Source: Tunturibacter gelidoferens (GTDB lineage: Bacteria; Acidobacteriota; Terriglobia; Terriglobales; Acidobacteriaceae). Taken from it: DNA of 64,000 nt. Within the stretch, counting starts at the first letter, position 1. Every line of letters starts with the position of its first letter. The notes below the pieces were generated by a model. That model did no database searches, had not been told where the DNA came from, and saw only the letters and a program-made list of their open reading frames with translations. Below, one piece after another: positions 24,243 through 33,586 of this stretch. The position numbers were made by a program, and so were the translations under genes. The stretch lies in assembly GCF_040358255.1 (NCBI RefSeq), contig NZ_CP132938.1, positions 2,232,001 to 2,296,000 on the forward strand, given 5' to 3'.

Positions 24243-24935
24243 TCAGAGCTGGAGTTGTACCAGCTCTGAGTGGTGCCGGGGCAGGAAGGTGTCGTTCTGC
24301 GGGTTGTCTGGCGAGACGGGGAGCTCGCCGAGGGCCATCGCGGTCTCGTCGCAGGCATTGCGGCGGGAGCAGTGGATGCAGTCTTTGAGCACCTTGTCGT
24401 GCAGAGCTTGACGCTCGGTCACGTAGAAGTGGAAGTGTTTGAAGAAGGACGGGATGCGGGTGAAGAGGCAGACGCACCCGATGCCGCGAGCGTTGGCCTG
24501 ACGCAGGAGCTCGTGAACGAGTTGGCCTCCTGCGCCACGGCCTTTGATGTCAGGGCGGACGACGATGGAGCGGATCTCGGCCAGGTGCGGGCCGTAGATG
24601 TGGAGGGCAGCACAGCCGAGGAACTGGTGCGTGTGGGTTTCGACGACGGTGAAGGTGCGGATGTTGGCGCAGACTTCAGCGTAGGAGCGGGGAAGGAGGG
24701 TGCCGTCGTGGGAGAAGCTCTCGATCAGCTGATGGATGGCGCGGGCGTCTTGCGACTGCGCCTTGCGCGTTCGCAGGAAGATGGTTTTGGGTTCGCTGCG
24801 GAGAGTGGTGGAGCGGGCTTGTGATGGGGCGATGCGCGAGTGTGGGAAGAGGGATGAGGCTGTGGGGATGATCGTTGTTGTCGGTAGGAAGGGGAACGGG
24901 GACGCCGGAGGTTCTAGTACAGGGGACAATGCCAT
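24243..24935 (-). CDS. argA: GNAT acetyltransferase, amino-acid N-acetyltransferase (ArgA)-like
   Basis: 230 residues. Residues 52-200 are a GNAT domain with the acetyl-CoA loop in 'SIVVRPDIKGRGAGGQLV' (Q/RxxGxG/A type). The C-terminal 'KDCIHCSRRNACDETAM' cysteine pattern resembles stand-alone, short ArgA-type N-acetylglutamate synthases in other phyla, the first step of arginine synthesis. The N-terminal 50 residues are low complexity, so the start is uncertain. No arginine genes are nearby. A generic GNAT is the alternative. Confidence 0.65.
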   Translation of the reverse strand: MALSPVLEPPASPFPFLPTTTIIPTASSLFPHSRIAPSQARSTTLRSEPKTIFLRTRKAQSQDARAIHQLIESFSHDGTLLPRSYAEVCANIRTFTVVETHTHQFLGCAALHIYGPHLAEIRSIVVRPDIKGRGAGGQLVHELLRQANARGIGCVCLFTRIPSFFKHFHFYVTERQALHDKVLKDCIHCSRRNACDETAMALGELPVSPDNPQNDTFLPRHHSELVQLQL

Positions 24936-25022
24936 AGGACACTGCGCTTTTCTCTTTGAGGATCGTGGGGCCCGGGGCCGGTTGGTGAAGGTTTCGGGTT
25001 GAATTTCTGACGGAGGAGTGGC

Positions 25023-25247
25023 TTAGCTGCCGTAGTGGCGGCCTTCGCTCGAGGACTCCCATGGAATGGGGGCGAAGGTGCGCTGGAAGAAGGTGTTGTC
25101 GACGATGTAGCGCTCGCGGTTTTCGCCTTCGATGATCCAGTCGCCGGGATAGGCTTTGCGCTGTCCGGAGTCGGTAAGGATGAGGGTGGGGTGGAGGCAC
25201 TGGGTGGCGTTTACGAGGAGCGGTCTGCGGGTGCGAAAGGTGTTCAT
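25023..25247 (-). CDS. Small hypothetical protein with PGDWI motif
   Basis: 74 residues. The centre 'RKAYPGDWIIEGENRERYIVDNTFFQRTFAPI' resembles small conserved proteins that share a PGD[WY][IL] motif and an FxxTF tail; I do not know their function. AGGAGAG sits upstream of ATG 25247. It is on the same strand as the acetyltransferase gene downstream. Confidence 0.6.
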   Translation of the reverse strand: MNTFRTRRPLLVNATQCLHPTLILTDSGQRKAYPGDWIIEGENRERYIVDNTFFQRTFAPIPWESSSEGRHYGS

Positions 25248-25560
25248 CTAACTCTCCTGTCGGTCGTTGCTTCAGCCGACTTTTATATTTCAGCACTGCG
25301 TTCGTAAAGAAGGCATAAGAGATTTCGATGAAGTTCGTAAAGATGTTCGTCTTTGTTTTCTACGGTTCCTGGTGTTTTCGAGGGCTCTAAAAGCCGGTCT
25401 GGAATCTCTGGCACGGCTGAAGCGGATCTCTTGTTCCGGACGTCTGTTCTAGTAGTGAAGAGGCCTTTAGTGCTGGTCGATACGGAGCGAATCGCTACAC
25501 CGTTGCTGGTGGCTTGTGGCCTATGCTGAAGGTGCGCTTTTTCCAGAGAGGGGATTACCA
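25248..25560. other. Intergenic region, no gene recognised
   Basis: This 313-base divergent gap has the direct repeat TTCGTAAAGA twice (near 25300 and 25333), but no RNA gene, palindrome of note or promoter that I can support. It presumably carries promoters for the flanking small gene and the OpgC-like gene. Confidence 0.45.
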
Positions 25561-26742
25561 GTGACGCTCAGTAGTCCAAAGACGCAGAGGAGGCCGGAGT
25601 TGGATGCGCTGCGTGGGCTGTTCCTGGTGTGGATGACTTTCACCCATATGCCGACGCATTTCAGCGACTTCGTAAATCAGCCGGTTGGATTTGTGTCTTC
25701 GGCGGAGGGATTTGTGTTTCTGTCGGCGATGCTGGTGGGCACGGTCTATTTGCGAGACGCCTTGGAGGATGTGTCTGGTGTGATTGCGAGGTTGTGGCGG
25801 CGGACGTTGAAGATTTACGGCTATCACGTATTGATGCTGGCTTTCGCGTTTACTATTGCGGCTGCACTTGCGGCGAAGACTCACCGGTCAGCGATTTACA
25901 ACCTCATTAATTTTTATCTGGCTCATCCGAAGGTGGCGATACTTGGCGGAGTGCTGCTGATTTACTGCCCTCCTTTATTGGATATTCTGCCGATGTATGT
26001 GATCTTCATGTTTCTGACGCCGATTTCGCTGGCGGTGGGTGTGCGTTATGGGTGGAGATGGGTGCTGGGGGGCAGCGCGGCGCTGTGGGTTTGGGCACAG
26101 TTTGGACTGCGGGAGCTGGTGCATGCGTGGATCGTGCGGGTAACTCATCTGCAGATTCCGTTGCAGGAGACGGGTGCGTTCAACTTGTTTGCGTGGCAGG
26201 GAGTTTGGATCGCGGGACTGTGGCTGGGGGCAAAGAGCGCCGAGGGCGAGATGCCGTTGAAGAGGGTTCCGGGATATGTGGTGGCGGTGTGCGGGGCGGT
26301 TTGCCTCTTCTTTCTTGGGGTGAGGCATCACTGGCTGGGACCTGTGTTGACGCAGGAGTCGCTGGGGATCGGGTTGGATAAGTGGCAGATTGGGCCGATG
26401 CGGGTGGTGAACCTGGCGGCGTTTCTAGTCGTTGGATATTGGATGCGACGGTATCTGGTGAAGCTGATCTCGGTTGAGCCGTTTCTGACGCTGGGAAAGG
26501 CTTCGCTGCAGGTTTTTTGCGCACACGTCTTCTTTGTGTTCGTCGGACTGACGCTGTTGTATGAAGATACTCCGCAGCTGCATGGTGCTCGTGCTTATGG
26601 GGTACTGTCGCTGACCTTTGCGGGGCTGATGCTGGTGGCGATGAGGGAGGCAAGGTTGCGGAGAGAGGCCAGGGCTGCTGTGGCGGCGGCGAAGAACACG
26701 GCGGCACGAGGCGACGGTGCTGTGGTTGAGAGCGCTAGTTGA
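25561..26742 (+). CDS. OpgC-like integral membrane acyltransferase/succinyltransferase family
   Basis: 393 residues from GTG 25561, which follows AGAGGGGAT; an in-frame GTG at 25516 would add 15 residues. About ten membrane helices are visible. The N terminus 'RRPELDALRGLFLVWMTFTHMPTHF' is the recognisable start of the OpgC/acyltransferase_3-like family, which modifies periplasmic glucans or other envelope polymers. The exact substrate is unknown. The 3' end overlaps the convergent hypothetical gene by 8 bases. The last 35 residues are A/R-rich and likely disordered. Confidence 0.8.
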   Translation: MTLSSPKTQRRPELDALRGLFLVWMTFTHMPTHFSDFVNQPVGFVSSAEGFVFLSAMLVGTVYLRDALEDVSGVIARLWRRTLKIYGYHVLMLAFAFTIAAALAAKTHRSAIYNLINFYLAHPKVAILGGVLLIYCPPLLDILPMYVIFMFLTPISLAVGVRYGWRWVLGGSAALWVWAQFGLRELVHAWIVRVTHLQIPLQETGAFNLFAWQGVWIAGLWLGAKSAEGEMPLKRVPGYVVAVCGAVCLFFLGVRHHWLGPVLTQESLGIGLDKWQIGPMRVVNLAAFLVVGYWMRRYLVKLISVEPFLTLGKASLQVFCAHVFFVFVGLTLLYEDTPQLHGARAYGVLSLTFAGLMLVAMREARLRREARAAVAAAKNTAARGDGAVVESAS

Positions 26743-27439
26743 CGCGCTGCAGGCGGTCGATGAGCTTCTGGGCGAGGGGCTCGCCGGATTCGGTCCAGAG
26801 GAGGCGGCTGCTGATGCCGCAGTTCTTTTCGACGGAGAGGGTGAAGGCTAACAGCATCTCTACGTTCTGCTGGATGTGTTTGGTGGCGGCTTCGTCGAGC
26901 TGCTCGTCCTCGAGGGTCTCGGCGAGCCAGGGGGTGTCGAGTCCGAAGTCGACGCGGATGTGGCCGTTCTGGTCGAAGCTGGCGTGGTCGAAGTTGGGGC
27001 CGAATCCGAGGATGCGAACGGTGGCAGGCTGGAGCTTCCAGAGGGGATCGAGGGCGGCGGATTCGTACTCCGGGTCGATGTCGGAGTCGGGATCGATGTC
27101 TGGGTTGGGGTAGTTGGGGTCGACATCCGGGGACCAGAGCTTCCAGCGCATCTCGAACTCGTAGGCCATGTCGTCGTGGAGCTGCTCGGTGGCTTCGGCG
27201 ACGGCGTTTTCGATGATGGAGCCGGAGGTGTCCTGGTTTTCTTCGGCGCGGTCGTCGTTGACGTAGATGCGCTGGTAGGTGGGCGCTTCGGTGAAGCTGA
27301 TGGGGTAGACGCTGGCGGCGGCGACGCGCTTCTCTCCGCTGATGAGCGCGAACTGGCGCATGACCGAGACCATGGTCGCAGGGAGGGTTTCGAAGCGGAA
27401 GTTGGGGAACCAGAGACTGAGGTAGAGCTGATCGGCCAT
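26735..27439 (-). CDS. Hypothetical acidic protein with D-P repeats
   Basis: 234 residues, family not recognised. The N terminus 'YLSLWFPNFRFETLPATMVSVMRQF' and a C-terminal 'MLLAFTLSVEKNCGISSRLL' look like an ordered domain. The middle has an acidic tract of D/P repeats ('DVDPNYPNPDIDPDSDIDPEY', about 104-124). No signal peptide or membrane segment. The clean length and C-terminal composition suggest a cytoplasmic protein, possibly lineage specific. It overlaps the OpgC-like gene by 8 bases. Confidence 0.65.
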   Translation of the reverse strand: MADQLYLSLWFPNFRFETLPATMVSVMRQFALISGEKRVAAASVYPISFTEAPTYQRIYVNDDRAEENQDTSGSIIENAVAEATEQLHDDMAYEFEMRWKLWSPDVDPNYPNPDIDPDSDIDPEYESAALDPLWKLQPATVRILGFGPNFDHASFDQNGHIRVDFGLDTPWLAETLEDEQLDEAATKHIQQNVEMLLAFTLSVEKNCGISSRLLWTESGEPLAQKLIDRLQRVN

Positions 27440-27473
27440 AGTTTTAGTTTAGACCTTTTGGTTCGATGACTGG

Positions 27474-27662
27474 TCCTGCCGGACGGGCCCACTGCGCGTG
27501 GGGCGGGCGTTCGCACGCCTTTTTAGAGCTTCGCGTGGTCCTCCCCGCTGGTCGGAGGAAGATGATTCCGACCAACGGGAGGACCCTGCAGGTGAGTTTG
27601 CCAAGACCGGTATACACGTCACGAAGTGACCGCCCCACGCGTAGTGGGCTCGTCCGGCAGGA
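27474..27662. repeat. Nested inverted-repeat element, copy 1
   Basis: Outer arms 27474-27506 and 27630-27662 match in 31 of 33 bases as an inverted repeat. A second inverted repeat lies inside (27537-27556 with 27567-27585). The reverse complement of the whole element resembles the element at 50596-50823, so the two copies lie in opposite orientation. It fills most of the divergent gap upstream of the LptC/A-like gene. It codes for no transposase and resembles a MITE or large REP/BIME element. Confidence 0.85.
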
Positions 27663-27693
27663 CTGCGGTGCGGAATGAGAAGATAGAAGGGGA

Positions 27694-30204
27694 ATGAACG
27701 TTTCGGTAGAACGGCTGCGGGTCTGGTTGCTGGCGGGTGCAGGCCTGCTGGTGATCGTGATCGCCTCTTTTCTGGGGTACGCGCACTACCGGGCGCATCG
27801 GTTTCTGACGAATCTGCCGAAGAAGCTCGGGGTAAATGTTCGGCGGGAGACCAATGGATTTACTTATTCGCAGTCAGTGCAGGGCCGGACGATCTATACG
27901 GTTCATGCGGCCAAGGCAGTGGAACGTGGTGATGGCAAGGTGACGCTGCACGATGTGGGGATCGTGCTCTATGGGCTGAAGGAGGATCGGGCCGACAGGA
28001 TCTACGGGAAAGAGTTTGAGTATGACCAGAAGAACCAGGTGATCCGTGCGGATGGAGAAGTGCATATCGATCTGCAGGCGCCGGAGGCAGCGGATGCGAA
28101 CGCAAAGATGGACTATGCCGCAGGGAAGGATCTGCATGGCGCGGGAGCGGTTGAGACTAAGGATGTGCGGCTGATCCATGTGACGACCAGTGGGCTGGTG
28201 TTTTTGCAGAAGCTGGGTGTGGCGGCGACGGATAACGAGATTGAGTTTGCGTCGGGTGGGCTGACGGGGCATGCGGTGGGGGCGGATTACAACTCGGACA
28301 CGGGAGTGTTGGTGCTGCACTCGGCGGTGAGGGTGAATGGGCTGGAGCATGACAGGCCGGTGGTGTTGACGGCGTCGCGTGCGGAGTTGGATCGGCAGAA
28401 TGAGAGAGCGGTGCTGACTCAGGCGAAGTATGTGGCGGTGGGCGGCAAAGGGAATTCGGGGCAGACGGCGCAGGCGAGGAATGTTGTCGTGCATCTAAGG
28501 CCGGATGGAACGGCGGAGTGGGTTGAGGCGGAGGGAGAGGTAACGCTGACCGATGGGTTGGGCGGGACGGTTGTGGCTCCGCGGGGTGAGGTGACGTTGA
28601 ATGCGCAGAGTCAGCCGGCGTCGGCGGTGATGCAGGGCGGGGTGAAGTACTCGGCGGATGAACCGCTGCGGCAGGCCAAGGGAGAGGCGGCGCAGGGACG
28701 GGCGGTGTTCGACAAGGTGGGCAGGCCGGAGCATGTTGTGATGACTGGCGCGGTGCATCTGAACGAGCGGGTTCGGACAGATGCGTCGGTTGAAGCCTGG
28801 GGGGAGCGCGATTTGAACGCTGGGCAGATGGAGCTGGCATTGTCCGCAGATCGCGCAGGTAAGGCGCAGTTGCGCGATGCGAAGGCCACCGGGGATGCGC
28901 GGCTGACGGTGATGAATCCGGCTGCCAAGGGTGGCGGAACGACTGGCAGTGCTTTGGCGGGGGATGTCTTGACGGCACACTTTGTGCGTGTGGGGAACGC
29001 AGACCATCTTGCGGAGGTGCATGGCGATGGGCACACGTCGATGCGTCGGGTGAATGGAAAGGGAGTCGTCGATACGAGCTCGGGGGATTCTTTGGTGGCG
29101 CACTTTCGGCCTGTGACTGCGGGTGCGGCGCGTGGTTCGAGCGCTACAGGCAAAGGGCAAGGGGCGGATGAGATTACGAGCGCGACCGAACAGGGGCATG
29201 TGGTGATGACAGAGTTGCCGGTGAAGAAGCCGGGCGATGCGGTGGCTCCGGCAGAGGAGCGAGTGACGGCGGAACGAGCTGCTTATGACGGCGAACTGGA
29301 ACGGACGACGTTGACAGGCAACGTGCAGGTGAGCAATGGGACGAGTGTGTTGTGGGCGGATCGGGTGGTGACTGAACAACAGACGGGAGATGCTACGGCG
29401 GACGGTTCGGTGAAGGCCAGCTTTAGTCAGGTGGGCAGTGAGGCTGAGCCGGTGCATGTGCGGGCGTCGCGTGCGGAACTGAAGCATGATTCGCAGGTGG
29501 CGATATTTTATGGGGCGGGATCTCAAGGGGCTGGGGGCACGCCCGCGCGGCTGTGGCAAGGTGCTTCGCAGGTGGACGCTCCGGTGATTGAGTTTGAACA
29601 GAAGCAGAAGAGGCTGGTGGCGCACGGCGAGGGACAGGGCGCGTCTGCCGCTGTGCATACCGTGCTGGTAAGTGGTGGGTCTGGTAGCAATGCGGATTTA
29701 GCTAAGACGGGTAAGCGGACGGGAGGCGGCAAGACCAGCGTGGTCCGGGTGATCAGCCGTGAACTGGTTTATTCGGATGAGGCACGCAAGGCGGACTTTA
29801 CGGGTGGGGTTCAGGTGGATAGTGCGGATGGAAGTATGCGAGGGCAGCAGGCGGTCGTTTATCTGCAGGCGGCTCCGGCTAATGGCGCGAAGAAGCCTGA
29901 TGGGGCGGCCGGTGGATTTATGGGCGGCAACGTGGAGAGGGTTGTGGCGAGTGGGCATATCGAGATGCAACAGCCGGGCCGACGTGCGAGCGGGGAGCAG
30001 TTGGTGTACACCGCGAGCGATGGCATGTTTGTTTTGACTGGTACTCCGACGGCGTTACCGAAGGTTGTGGACGATCAGCGGGGGACCGTAACGGGTACGT
30101 CTTTGCAATTCCACACCGGAGATGACAACGTCGTGGTTTCTAATGAAGGAGAGAGTGGCGCGGGGCAACGAGTGCGCACGGAGACGCGGGTGAAGAACAA
30201 GTAA
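27694..30204 (+). CDS. LptC/LptA-like fused LPS-transport protein
   Basis: 836 residues. A single N-terminal membrane anchor (about 12-30, '[20 protein letters not shown]') is followed by an LptC-like region (about 40-210), and then by a long chain of OstA/LptA-like beta segments. These are recognisable by repeated 'TASRAELD', '[20 protein letters not shown]' and '[22 protein letters not shown]' blocks. Separate LptC and LptA are about 190 and 185 residues, so this is a strongly enlarged fusion. It should bridge inner and outer membranes for LPS export. The stop overlaps the lptB start (TAATG). Confidence 0.8.
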   Translation: MNVSVERLRVWLLAGAGLLVIVIASFLGYAHYRAHRFLTNLPKKLGVNVRRETNGFTYSQSVQGRTIYTVHAAKAVERGDGKVTLHDVGIVLYGLKEDRADRIYGKEFEYDQKNQVIRADGEVHIDLQAPEAADANAKMDYAAGKDLHGAGAVETKDVRLIHVTTSGLVFLQKLGVAATDNEIEFASGGLTGHAVGADYNSDTGVLVLHSAVRVNGLEHDRPVVLTASRAELDRQNERAVLTQAKYVAVGGKGNSGQTAQARNVVVHLRPDGTAEWVEAEGEVTLTDGLGGTVVAPRGEVTLNAQSQPASAVMQGGVKYSADEPLRQAKGEAAQGRAVFDKVGRPEHVVMTGAVHLNERVRTDASVEAWGERDLNAGQMELALSADRAGKAQLRDAKATGDARLTVMNPAAKGGGTTGSALAGDVLTAHFVRVGNADHLAEVHGDGHTSMRRVNGKGVVDTSSGDSLVAHFRPVTAGAARGSSATGKGQGADEITSATEQGHVVMTELPVKKPGDAVAPAEERVTAERAAYDGELERTTLTGNVQVSNGTSVLWADRVVTEQQTGDATADGSVKASFSQVGSEAEPVHVRASRAELKHDSQVAIFYGAGSQGAGGTPARLWQGASQVDAPVIEFEQKQKRLVAHGEGQGASAAVHTVLVSGGSGSNADLAKTGKRTGGGKTSVVRVISRELVYSDEARKADFTGGVQVDSADGSMRGQQAVVYLQAAPANGAKKPDGAAGGFMGGNVERVVASGHIEMQQPGRRASGEQLVYTASDGMFVLTGTPTALPKVVDDQRGTVTGTSLQFHTGDDNVVVSNEGESGAGQRVRTETRVKNK

Positions 30205-30932
30205 TGAAGACCTTATCGACGGAGGAGATTGGCAAGTCGTACGGCGGCCGCCAAGTGGTGAAGGGGGTCAGCCTGGAGATCGAGCAGGGCGAGGTGGTTG
30301 GGCTGCTGGGGCCGAATGGCGCGGGAAAGACGACGAGCTTTTACATGATTGTGGGGCTGGTGCGGCCGGATACGGGGCGCGTGCTTGCGGATGGGCACGA
30401 CATCAGCCGGTTGCCGATGTATCTGCGGGCGAGGAACTATGGCATCAGCTATCTGCCGCAGGAGCCTTCTGTGTTTCGCAAGCTGACGGTGCAGGACAAT
30501 ATTCTTGCGGTGCTAGAGGCGCAGCAGTTGAGCTGGGAGAGCCGGCGTACGCGTACGGAGAAGCTGATTGAACAGCTGAACCTGGGGCATGTGCGGAAGA
30601 CGCGCGGCTATGCACTGAGCGGAGGAGAGCGCAGAAGAGTGGAGATCGCGCGATGTCTCGCGATCGAACCGGCGTTCATTCTTCTGGATGAACCGTTTTC
30701 GGGTATCGATCCGATTGCGGTGTTGGATCTGCAGGAGATTATCTTCGGATTGAAGAAGAGCGGGATTGGGGTGCTGATCACCGACCATAATGTGAGAGAG
30801 ACTTTGTCCGTGACAGACAGGGCTTACATCATTGCCGAGGGAAAGATTTTTAAGACGGGAACGCCGGGTGAACTGGGGCGCGACCCTGAGGTGAGACGGA
30901 TTTATCTGGGCGAAAACTTCTCGATGGGTTGA
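30204..30932 (+). CDS. lptB: LPS export ABC transporter ATP-binding protein LptB
   Basis: 242 residues, normal length. Walker A 'GPNGAGKTT', signature '[13 protein letters not shown]', Walker B '[13 protein letters not shown]' and the switch histidine in 'LITDHNV' are present. It powers LPS extraction by LptFG and delivery to LptC/A. One-base overlap with the upstream LptC/A-like gene implies translational coupling, and the downstream rpoN-hpf-rapZ order matches the classical proteobacterial cluster. Confidence 0.95.
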   Translation: MKTLSTEEIGKSYGGRQVVKGVSLEIEQGEVVGLLGPNGAGKTTSFYMIVGLVRPDTGRVLADGHDISRLPMYLRARNYGISYLPQEPSVFRKLTVQDNILAVLEAQQLSWESRRTRTEKLIEQLNLGHVRKTRGYALSGGERRRVEIARCLAIEPAFILLDEPFSGIDPIAVLDLQEIIFGLKKSGIGVLITDHNVRETLSVTDRAYIIAEGKIFKTGTPGELGRDPEVRRIYLGENFSMG

Positions 30933-31110
30933 TGAGCGGCGCGCGTTACAACTTCTGTTGTAAGACAGAGATGCTATCGGTGCAGGGCGCGCAGCCTTTG
31001 ACAGCGTTAGACTTACAGCGAGATCGAGGCAGGGCGTGTAGACTGTGGCCAAGCCAGGGAATAGCGTTCTGTTTGTAATTAATTGCACAATGAGCACGAG
31101 ACGTGCCAAA

Positions 31111-31126
31111 TGGCACATCTCTAGCA
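31111..31126 (+). promoter_or_regulatory. Candidate sigma-54 promoter upstream of rpoN
   Basis: TGGCACATCTCTAGCA fits the -24/-12 pattern, with GG and GC separated by exactly 10 bases; the only departure from TTGCA at -12 is one T to A. It overlaps the palindrome GTGCCAAATGGCAC (31103-31116) and lies 33 bases before the rpoN start. This suggests autoregulation, which is inference. Confidence 0.4.
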
Positions 31127-31158
31127 AAGTCAAAGTAATTGGGTTGTGAGGGAATAAC

Positions 31159-32895
31159 GTGTTGCTGCAACCGAAGCTGAACTTGAAAGTCTCGCAACGA
31201 CAGGTATTGACGCCTGGCCTGGTGCAGATGGTCAGCGTGCTGGCGCTGAACAAGCTTGAGCTGAGAGAGATGATCAACACTGAGATGGTGGAGAATCCGG
31301 TGCTGGAGGAGTTGGAAGAATCGGTCGCCACGCTGGATGAAAGAGCGGGCCTTGAAGGCGATCGGGAGCGTTCTGCGGAAGATGTTGCCGCGGAGAGTGA
31401 AAGGGTGGAAAAAGACCCGTTCGATGAGATCGACTTCGGCAGCTACTTTCAGGATTATCTCGATCCGGGTTTTCGCACGGCCTCTAATTTCGAAGAGTAT
31501 GACAAGCCATCGTTTGAGAACTTTCTTTCGCAGCCGAGCACACTGAGCGACCATCTGGCGTGGCAGCTTGGGTCGCTGACGCTGAGCCCGGAGGTTCGAG
31601 CAGCGGCAGAGTTGGTGGTGGGAAATCTGAATGAAAATGGCTATCTGACGGCGAGCGACGAGGAGCTGGTTGAGGCTCTGATGCAGATGCAGGAACCGGA
31701 ACGGTCGGAACCGATTCCATTTGAGCGGGGCACCAGGAGCCGGTCTGCGCATGTGTGGGATCTTCCGGAGACGAGCGAGGGAGAAGACGGCTCGGTGCAG
31801 GGTAAGTCGTTGGATTTAGCGGCTGCTTCCGATGAGACGGTCGGCGTGTTTTTGGCGGCGGTCCGCGAGGCGCGGAAGGTGGTGAATTTTCTTGACCCAG
31901 TGGGAGTGGGGTCGAGGGATTTGCGTGAGTGTCTGCTGATTCAGATATGCGCGCAGCAGGGTGAGGCGGCGATAGTGCTTCGACGCCATCAGATGCATGC
32001 TGCAGATGCAGCCGCAAAAAATGGTCCAGCCGGCGACGAAGACTACGGCGCGACAGAGGTGGTAGCAACCTCCGATCATCCGGGACGCGAAGATGTCTTC
32101 AGTATCGCGACGCACATTGTGACGAACTGTCTACCGCTGCTGCAGAAGAAGGATATGCGCGAGCTGACCCGGAGCTGCGGACGCACGGCGGACGAAGTGA
32201 ATGCGGCGGTGGAGTTTATCCGCACCTTGGATCCGCGCCCGGGGCAGCGATATAACCACAGCGAAACGCGGCTGATTGAGCCGGATGTGGCGTTTGTGAA
32301 GCGCGATGATGTTTATGTCGTGTTGATGAACGAAGAGGATATGCCGACGCTTCGGTTGAATCAGGGCTATCGCAAAATGCTGCAGCAGAAGCAGACGGAG
32401 AAGGAAGTCAAAGAGTACGTGAAGGAGCGGTACAAGTCGGCGATTCAGCTGCTGCGGAATATCGAGCAGAGGAAGAATACGATTGTGCGAACTTGCGAGG
32501 TGATCGTCAGGCGGCAGCAAGAGTTTCTGGAGCATGGTGTCAATGCATTGAAGCCGATGATGATCAAAGAGGTTGCAGAGGAGATCGGTGTGCATCCCTC
32601 CACGGTGAGCCGCGCGGTCGCGAACAAATATGTCCATACCTCGCAGGGCGTGTTCGAGCTGCGGTTTTTCTTCTCTGAGGGAGTAAACGGGCCGGAGGGC
32701 GGCGATCTTCCGTTGGTCCTGCTGAAGCGCAAGGTGAAGAAGCTGATCGAGGAAGAGGATGAGCGGAAGCCGCTGACGGATGATCAACTGGCTGCTGAGT
32801 TGCAGCGGCAGGGGATTCAGGTGACCCGAAGGACGGTGGCGAAGTACCGGGAAGATATGCAGATACCAAGCACGCACCAGCGTCGTGTGCGCTGA
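31159..32895 (+). CDS. rpoN: RNA polymerase sigma-54 factor RpoN
   Basis: 578 residues; typical RpoN is about 480. The N terminus has the Q/L-rich activator-interacting region ('LLQPKLNLKVSQRQVLTPGLVQMV'), the middle 'FLDPVGVGSRDLRECLLIQI', and the C terminus the RpoN box 'RRTVAKYRE' preceded by the DNA-binding 'HPSTVSRAVANKYV'. Two linker insertions, about 165-210 and 265-300, account for the extra length. It directs transcription at -24/-12 promoters with enhancer proteins. GTG start with GAGGGAAT. Confidence 0.95.
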   Translation: MLLQPKLNLKVSQRQVLTPGLVQMVSVLALNKLELREMINTEMVENPVLEELEESVATLDERAGLEGDRERSAEDVAAESERVEKDPFDEIDFGSYFQDYLDPGFRTASNFEEYDKPSFENFLSQPSTLSDHLAWQLGSLTLSPEVRAAAELVVGNLNENGYLTASDEELVEALMQMQEPERSEPIPFERGTRSRSAHVWDLPETSEGEDGSVQGKSLDLAAASDETVGVFLAAVREARKVVNFLDPVGVGSRDLRECLLIQICAQQGEAAIVLRRHQMHAADAAAKNGPAGDEDYGATEVVATSDHPGREDVFSIATHIVTNCLPLLQKKDMRELTRSCGRTADEVNAAVEFIRTLDPRPGQRYNHSETRLIEPDVAFVKRDDVYVVLMNEEDMPTLRLNQGYRKMLQQKQTEKEVKEYVKERYKSAIQLLRNIEQRKNTIVRTCEVIVRRQQEFLEHGVNALKPMMIKEVAEEIGVHPSTVSRAVANKYVHTSQGVFELRFFFSEGVNGPEGGDLPLVLLKRKVKKLIEEEDERKPLTDDQLAAELQRQGIQVTRRTVAKYREDMQIPSTHQRRVR

Positions 32896-32940
32896 TCGTC
32901 TGCGAAAGATCCGAACCGATCGCGGGGACGAGGTGAACGT

Positions 32941-33564
32941 ATGGACGTGGAGTACACCGGCAGACAGACAACGATTACAAAAAAACTGAAGTCACAGGCG
33001 GAAGAAGGTGTTGAGGCGATTGCGAAGATCGTCGGCAACTCCGGCAGCGTGCATGTGATTTTGTCCACGGACAAGTATCGACAGATCGCTGAGGTGACGG
33101 TGCAGACCAAGCATCAGAAGATGGTGGCACGGTGCGAGGCTACGGACATGATCGTCGCGTTGCACGATGCGCTGGCGAAGATTGAACAGCAGGCGATCCG
33201 GCACAAGAAGAGATACGGGACGATCAAGCGGCATCCCAAGTCGGATTTGAAGGGCACTGCAGCTGAGGTTGCGGCTCCTGTGGCACGGAAGACTGCCGCG
33301 GTGAAGGCGGTGGCGAAGAGCAGTGTTGGCCGCAAGGCAGTGCCGATGCTGGTGCACTCTTTTCCGTCGCACTCGCCGCTTGCGGAGCCGCATGTGGTGC
33401 GCTCGAATGATTCAGTTGCGTTGCGGCCGATGTCGATCGAGGAGGCGGTGAAGGAGGCTGCGTTCCGAGACCGCGAAGTATTTGTATTTCGCGACCATGG
33501 GGGGCAGGCGATGGTGCTCTATCGTAAGCGCGACGGAAAGATGGAACTGATCGAAGTCCCTTAG
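32941..33564 (+). CDS. hpf: Ribosome hibernation-promoting factor, long form
   Basis: 207 residues. The N-terminal domain (about 1-100) is the S30AE/YfiA fold ('DVEYTGRQTTITKKLKSQAEEG'), the linker is K/A-rich, and the C-terminal domain (about 150-205) is the long-HPF dimerisation part ('RPMSIEEAVKEAAFRDREVFVFRDHGGQAMVLYRKRDGKMELIE'). Long HPF makes 100S ribosome dimers in stationary phase. It lies directly after rpoN, as in proteobacteria, but ptsN is missing between it and rapZ. Confidence 0.93.
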   Translation: MDVEYTGRQTTITKKLKSQAEEGVEAIAKIVGNSGSVHVILSTDKYRQIAEVTVQTKHQKMVARCEATDMIVALHDALAKIEQQAIRHKKRYGTIKRHPKSDLKGTAAEVAAPVARKTAAVKAVAKSSVGRKAVPMLVHSFPSHSPLAEPHVVRSNDSVALRPMSIEEAVKEAAFRDREVFVFRDHGGQAMVLYRKRDGKMELIEVP

Positions 33565-33586
33565 ACTGGGGTGCTAGGATTTCTGC

